A stretch of DNA of 64,000 bases, from assembly GCA_934090935.1 (NCBI GenBank), contig CAKOKD010000005.1, positions 1 to 64,000 on the forward strand, written 5' to 3'. Each line of letters begins with the position of its first letter. Positions within the stretch are counted from its first letter, which is position 1. The stretch is from an uncultured Bacilli bacterium (GTDB lineage Bacteria > Bacillota_I > Bacilli_A > RF39 > UBA660). The notes under the pieces are model-generated. The model saw only the letters and a program-made list of their open reading frames with translations. It did not search any database and was not told where the DNA came from. A program made the translations under genes and the position numbers. Shown here in pieces: positions 62,164 through 64,000 of the stretch.

Positions 62164-62724
62164 TTAATTTTTTGTTTGTGAAGTACTTAAATGTGACTCA
62201 AAAACTTTGTTTGTTGCATCAATTGAATTAGTTATAATGTTTATTGTATATGTATGAGTTGCTCCAGTTACTACTGGACCAGCAAATAATCCTTTTCCTA
62301 GAATAATTGTGTTCGTTCCTGTTGGTATAGCAATTGGATCAGTTGTGCTTGTAAATGTTGTTCCATTATCTGTTACATTTGTACTAGTAATTGTATATTT
62401 TAATTCTCCATCACCAAATGTATTATTTGTTACAACTAAACTTGATTCATAGTTTAAGTTGTTTGATCCTGTTACAACTCCTGTTACATAAAAAGTGTTA
62501 GTTGCAACAACTGTTTCTGTATTGCTCATTAAAGATTGTAAATTTATTTTACTATTTTCCTCATATTCCACTGATAAAGTACCACTTGTAACTTCTATTG
62601 GAGTTTCACTATCATTATTCATTGTTGCTCCAAAGTATGCAAATGTTGCTCCAACTACAGCTACTAATAAAGTTGCAACAGCAATTACTGTTAGAAGTAT
62701 TATATTTCCTTTTCCGTTATTCAT
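62164..62724 (-). CDS. TasA/CalY-like secreted protein, likely SipW substrate
   Basis: The 186-residue protein has a signal segment (about 10-32) ending VVGATFAYFGATMNN, which matches the SipW-cleaved TasA/camelysin signal pattern (GxTxAYF). The body is a beta-rich domain of Thr, Asn, Ser and Val with a SGTLSVEYE motif and no cysteine. It lies 13 bases before the SipW gene on the same strand, so substrate and protease are probably cotranscribed. It probably forms surface fibres. GGAGACTTG precedes the ATG. Confidence 0.85.
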   Translation of the reverse strand: MNNGKGNIILLTVIAVATLLVAVVGATFAYFGATMNNDSETPIEVTSGTLSVEYEENSKINLQSLMSNTETVVATNTFYVTGVVTGSNNLNYESSLVVTNNTFGDGELKYTITSTNVTDNGTTFTSTTDPIAIPTGTNTIILGKGLFAGPVVTGATHTYTINIITNSIDATNKVFESHLSTSQTKN

Positions 62725-62791
62725 ATTATCAAGTCTCCTTTATCTTATAAATTGATTTTATCAAATTTAACGTATATATGCAATAAATTTA

Positions 62792-62816
62792 ATAAAAAAA
62801 CTACTAAATTAGTAGC
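62792..62816 (-). terminator. Terminator of the right-edge sensor kinase gene
   Basis: CTACTA/TAGTAG stem with a 3-base loop, followed by seven T on the minus strand. It lies about 120 bases past the kinase stop. The rest of the 62725-62931 gap shows only AT-rich DNA. Confidence 0.6.
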
Positions 62817-62931
62817 TTTTCCTAGGGAAAAAAGATTGTGAGTTTGAGTTTATATGATATCTTTATTATTTTTTTATTTTATTATTTTCCCTGATTTAAT
62901 ATTATCAATTAAATATGAAATAAATATGAAA

Positions 62932-64000
62932 TTATTTAGATTTTTTTAATTTAAAATAAAAAGTTGTATGATCATCTATAACAGAATCTATTCCATATTC
63001 ACATTCATGTTTATCAAGTATTTCTTTTACAATTGATAGACCTAATCCTGAGCCAACGATGTTTCTTTTATGATTTTTTTCTTTTTTATAATATCTTGTC
63101 CATACTAAGGATTTTTCATTTTCTTCAATTCCATGTCCTGTATTGGTTATGCTAATAAGATATTCGTCTTTTTTCTTTGTAACACTTATACCAACATATT
63201 TATCTTCACCAGTATGTTCAATCGCATTATTTATTAAATTATATATAACTTGTTCTATTTTTGGTTTATCAGCTTTTACAATTGCTTTTTTAGGTAAATC
63301 TACAACAATATTAAATTTATCATCTTTTACATATATGTCATATCTTTTTAAAATAGAATTAATATTTTCTACTAAGTCATATTCTTCGATGTTTAAAGTA
63401 TCTTTACTATTTTCGATTTTTGATAAGTCTAAAATGTCATTTACTAAATTGTTTAATCTTTCAGTTTCACTTATAATAACATTTAAATCATTATTTCTAT
63501 CTTCTGCTTTTTCATAGCTAAAGTCTCTCGCTTTTTCCGCATACGCACGAATCATTGTTAAAGGAGTTTTTAAATCATGAGATACATTAGCAAGTAAATT
63601 TTGTCTTAACTTCTCCGTTTTATTCATTTCTGATGATGCAACTGTTAAAACATCACATAATTCATCCAGTTCAGCTATATTTGTTTTATCAAAAGTAACA
63701 TCTTCTTTTCCTAAATTTTTTGATTTGTTTATTATGCCTAATATAGGTTTATTTAGCATGTTTGATATAAAAATAGAAATCGCGATAGAAAGTATGATAA
63801 GAATAAATATAATGTATATCAATTGATTTCTCAATAGTAATGTTGTTGTATTTATATCCTCAAGAGTTGTATTCAAAAATATGTATTTGTTATCTAGCTT
63901 AATTGCATAAAGGATACTTTTTTTATTTGTAAGTGGTGAATATAGTTTTATGTATTTGTTGTTTTTTAATATTAAATCTGATTTATACTTTTGAATTGTT
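62932..64000 (-). CDS. Sensor histidine kinase, N-terminus cut by window edge
   Basis: The frame stays open to the last base of the window, so about 40 codons before the first candidate start and the true N-terminus lie in part outside. Seen are the end of an extracellular sensor region (LILKNNKYIKLYSPLTNKK), one helix (IIFILIILSIAISIFI), a HAMP-like linker, HisKA (NVSHDLKTPLTMIRAYAEKA) and HATPase_c (YNLINNAIEHTGE, TNTGHGIEE, GSGLGLSIVKEIL). This is the OmpR-partner (PhoR/VanS-like) type. The cognate response regulator should lie just outside on the right. Confidence 0.9.
   Translation of the reverse strand, partial: TIQKYKSDLILKNNKYIKLYSPLTNKKSILYAIKLDNKYIFLNTTLEDINTTTLLLRNQLIYIIFILIILSIAISIFISNMLNKPILGIINKSKNLGKEDVTFDKTNIAELDELCDVLTVASSEMNKTEKLRQNLLANVSHDLKTPLTMIRAYAEKARDFSYEKAEDRNNDLNVIISETERLNNLVNDILDLSKIENSKDTLNIEEYDLVENINSILKRYDIYVKDDKFNIVVDLPKKAIVKADKPKIEQVIYNLINNAIEHTGEDKYVGISVTKKKDEYLISITNTGHGIEENEKSLVWTRYYKKEKNHKRNIVGSGLGLSIVKEILDKHECEYGIDSVIDDHTTFYFKLKKSK

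Noticed and set aside
1..64000. DGR reverse transcriptase or template repeat in the window
   Set aside because: No reverse-transcriptase-like protein was found. The constant end of the variable region (CTCCAGCTTTCCGAATAGC on the minus strand) was not noticed a second time. An alignment search would be needed to be certain.
1..64000. Genetic code 4 (TGA = Trp), given the Mollicutes-like gene order
   Set aside because: secY, the ECF sigma gene and the hybrid kinase gene end in TGA at the natural protein end, and Trp is encoded by TGG.
1..64000. tRNA, rRNA, CRISPR or transposon sequences
   Set aside because: Stretches such as GGTTCGATTCC near 1317 recall a tRNA T-loop but lie inside the HD-domain gene with no cloverleaf. 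No direct-repeat array, transposase or integrase was seen.

Overview
The window is AT-rich bacterial DNA with Gram-positive Shine-Dalgarno sites (mostly AGGAGG or AGGTGAT), very short intergenic gaps and many small T-tailed hairpin terminators. TGA is used as a normal stop (secY, the sigma factor, the hybrid kinase), so this is genetic code 11, not a code-4 Mycoplasma. A complete S10-spc-alpha ribosomal cluster lacking rpmD, c-di-AMP and competence genes, and a SipW/TasA-type secretion locus point to an uncultured, probably gut-associated, low-GC Bacillota lineage near the RF39/Mycoplasmatota-type Bacilli. The lineage is an inference. About 75 genes are called. All are on the minus strand except a small protein (7.7 kb), a glycosyltransferase (23.9 kb), deoD (38.2 kb) and a surface protein (57.5 kb). 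No tRNA, rRNA, CRISPR array, insertion sequence or integrase was recognised.

Layout. 0-9.5 kb: a short TasA-like surface protein, an HD-domain protein, aspS, a methyltransferase-like protein, a membrane protein, prepilin peptidase and a ComGB-type pilus assembly protein, two small ORFs, then a secreted TasA-like/DUF6273-like protein. The last ~120 bp of that gene look like the variable region of a diversity-generating retroelement (DGR) target. 9.7-23.8 kb: the ribosomal supercluster from rpsJ to rplQ, with secY, adk, map, infA and rpoA, preceded by a good promoter and a structured leader. 23.9-29.2 kb: glycosyltransferase, glucosaminidase-like protein, surface protein, pnp and rpsO. 29.3-32.9 kb: an accessory stretch with two tandem methyltransferase-like paralogues, a transglutaminase-like protein, an unknown protein and a DUF1016 nuclease. 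32.9-38.2 kb: comEC, comEA and an M16 peptidase pair. 38.2-40.2 kb: deoD, then a metal-exporter/Fur operon with a perfect palindromic operator. 40.3-49.3 kb: a ~2250-residue repeat surface protein and a hybrid histidine kinase. 49.3-57.4 kb: acyltransferase, phosphohexomutase, gpmI, a pilin-like protein, cdaR-cdaA and a DUF3048 protein. 57.5-64 kb: a second DUF6273-like protein, an ECF sigma/anti-sigma pair, an InlB-repeat protein, a SipW signal peptidase with its likely TasA-like substrate, and a sensor kinase cut by the right edge.

The genes combine core translation with cell-surface and envelope functions. Pilin processing and DNA uptake (comC, comGB, a pilin, comEA, comEC) are spread over three loci. 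Secreted TasA-like proteins lie far from the one SipW peptidase that may process them. Two kinases and an ECF sigma system sit beside surface loci. The most interesting element is the C-rich, NNC-codon tract at the 3' end of the 8.3-9.5 kb gene. It suggests a hypervariable surface protein mutated in trans by a reverse transcriptase encoded elsewhere, perhaps also expressed from a promoter with a slippable poly-G spacer.
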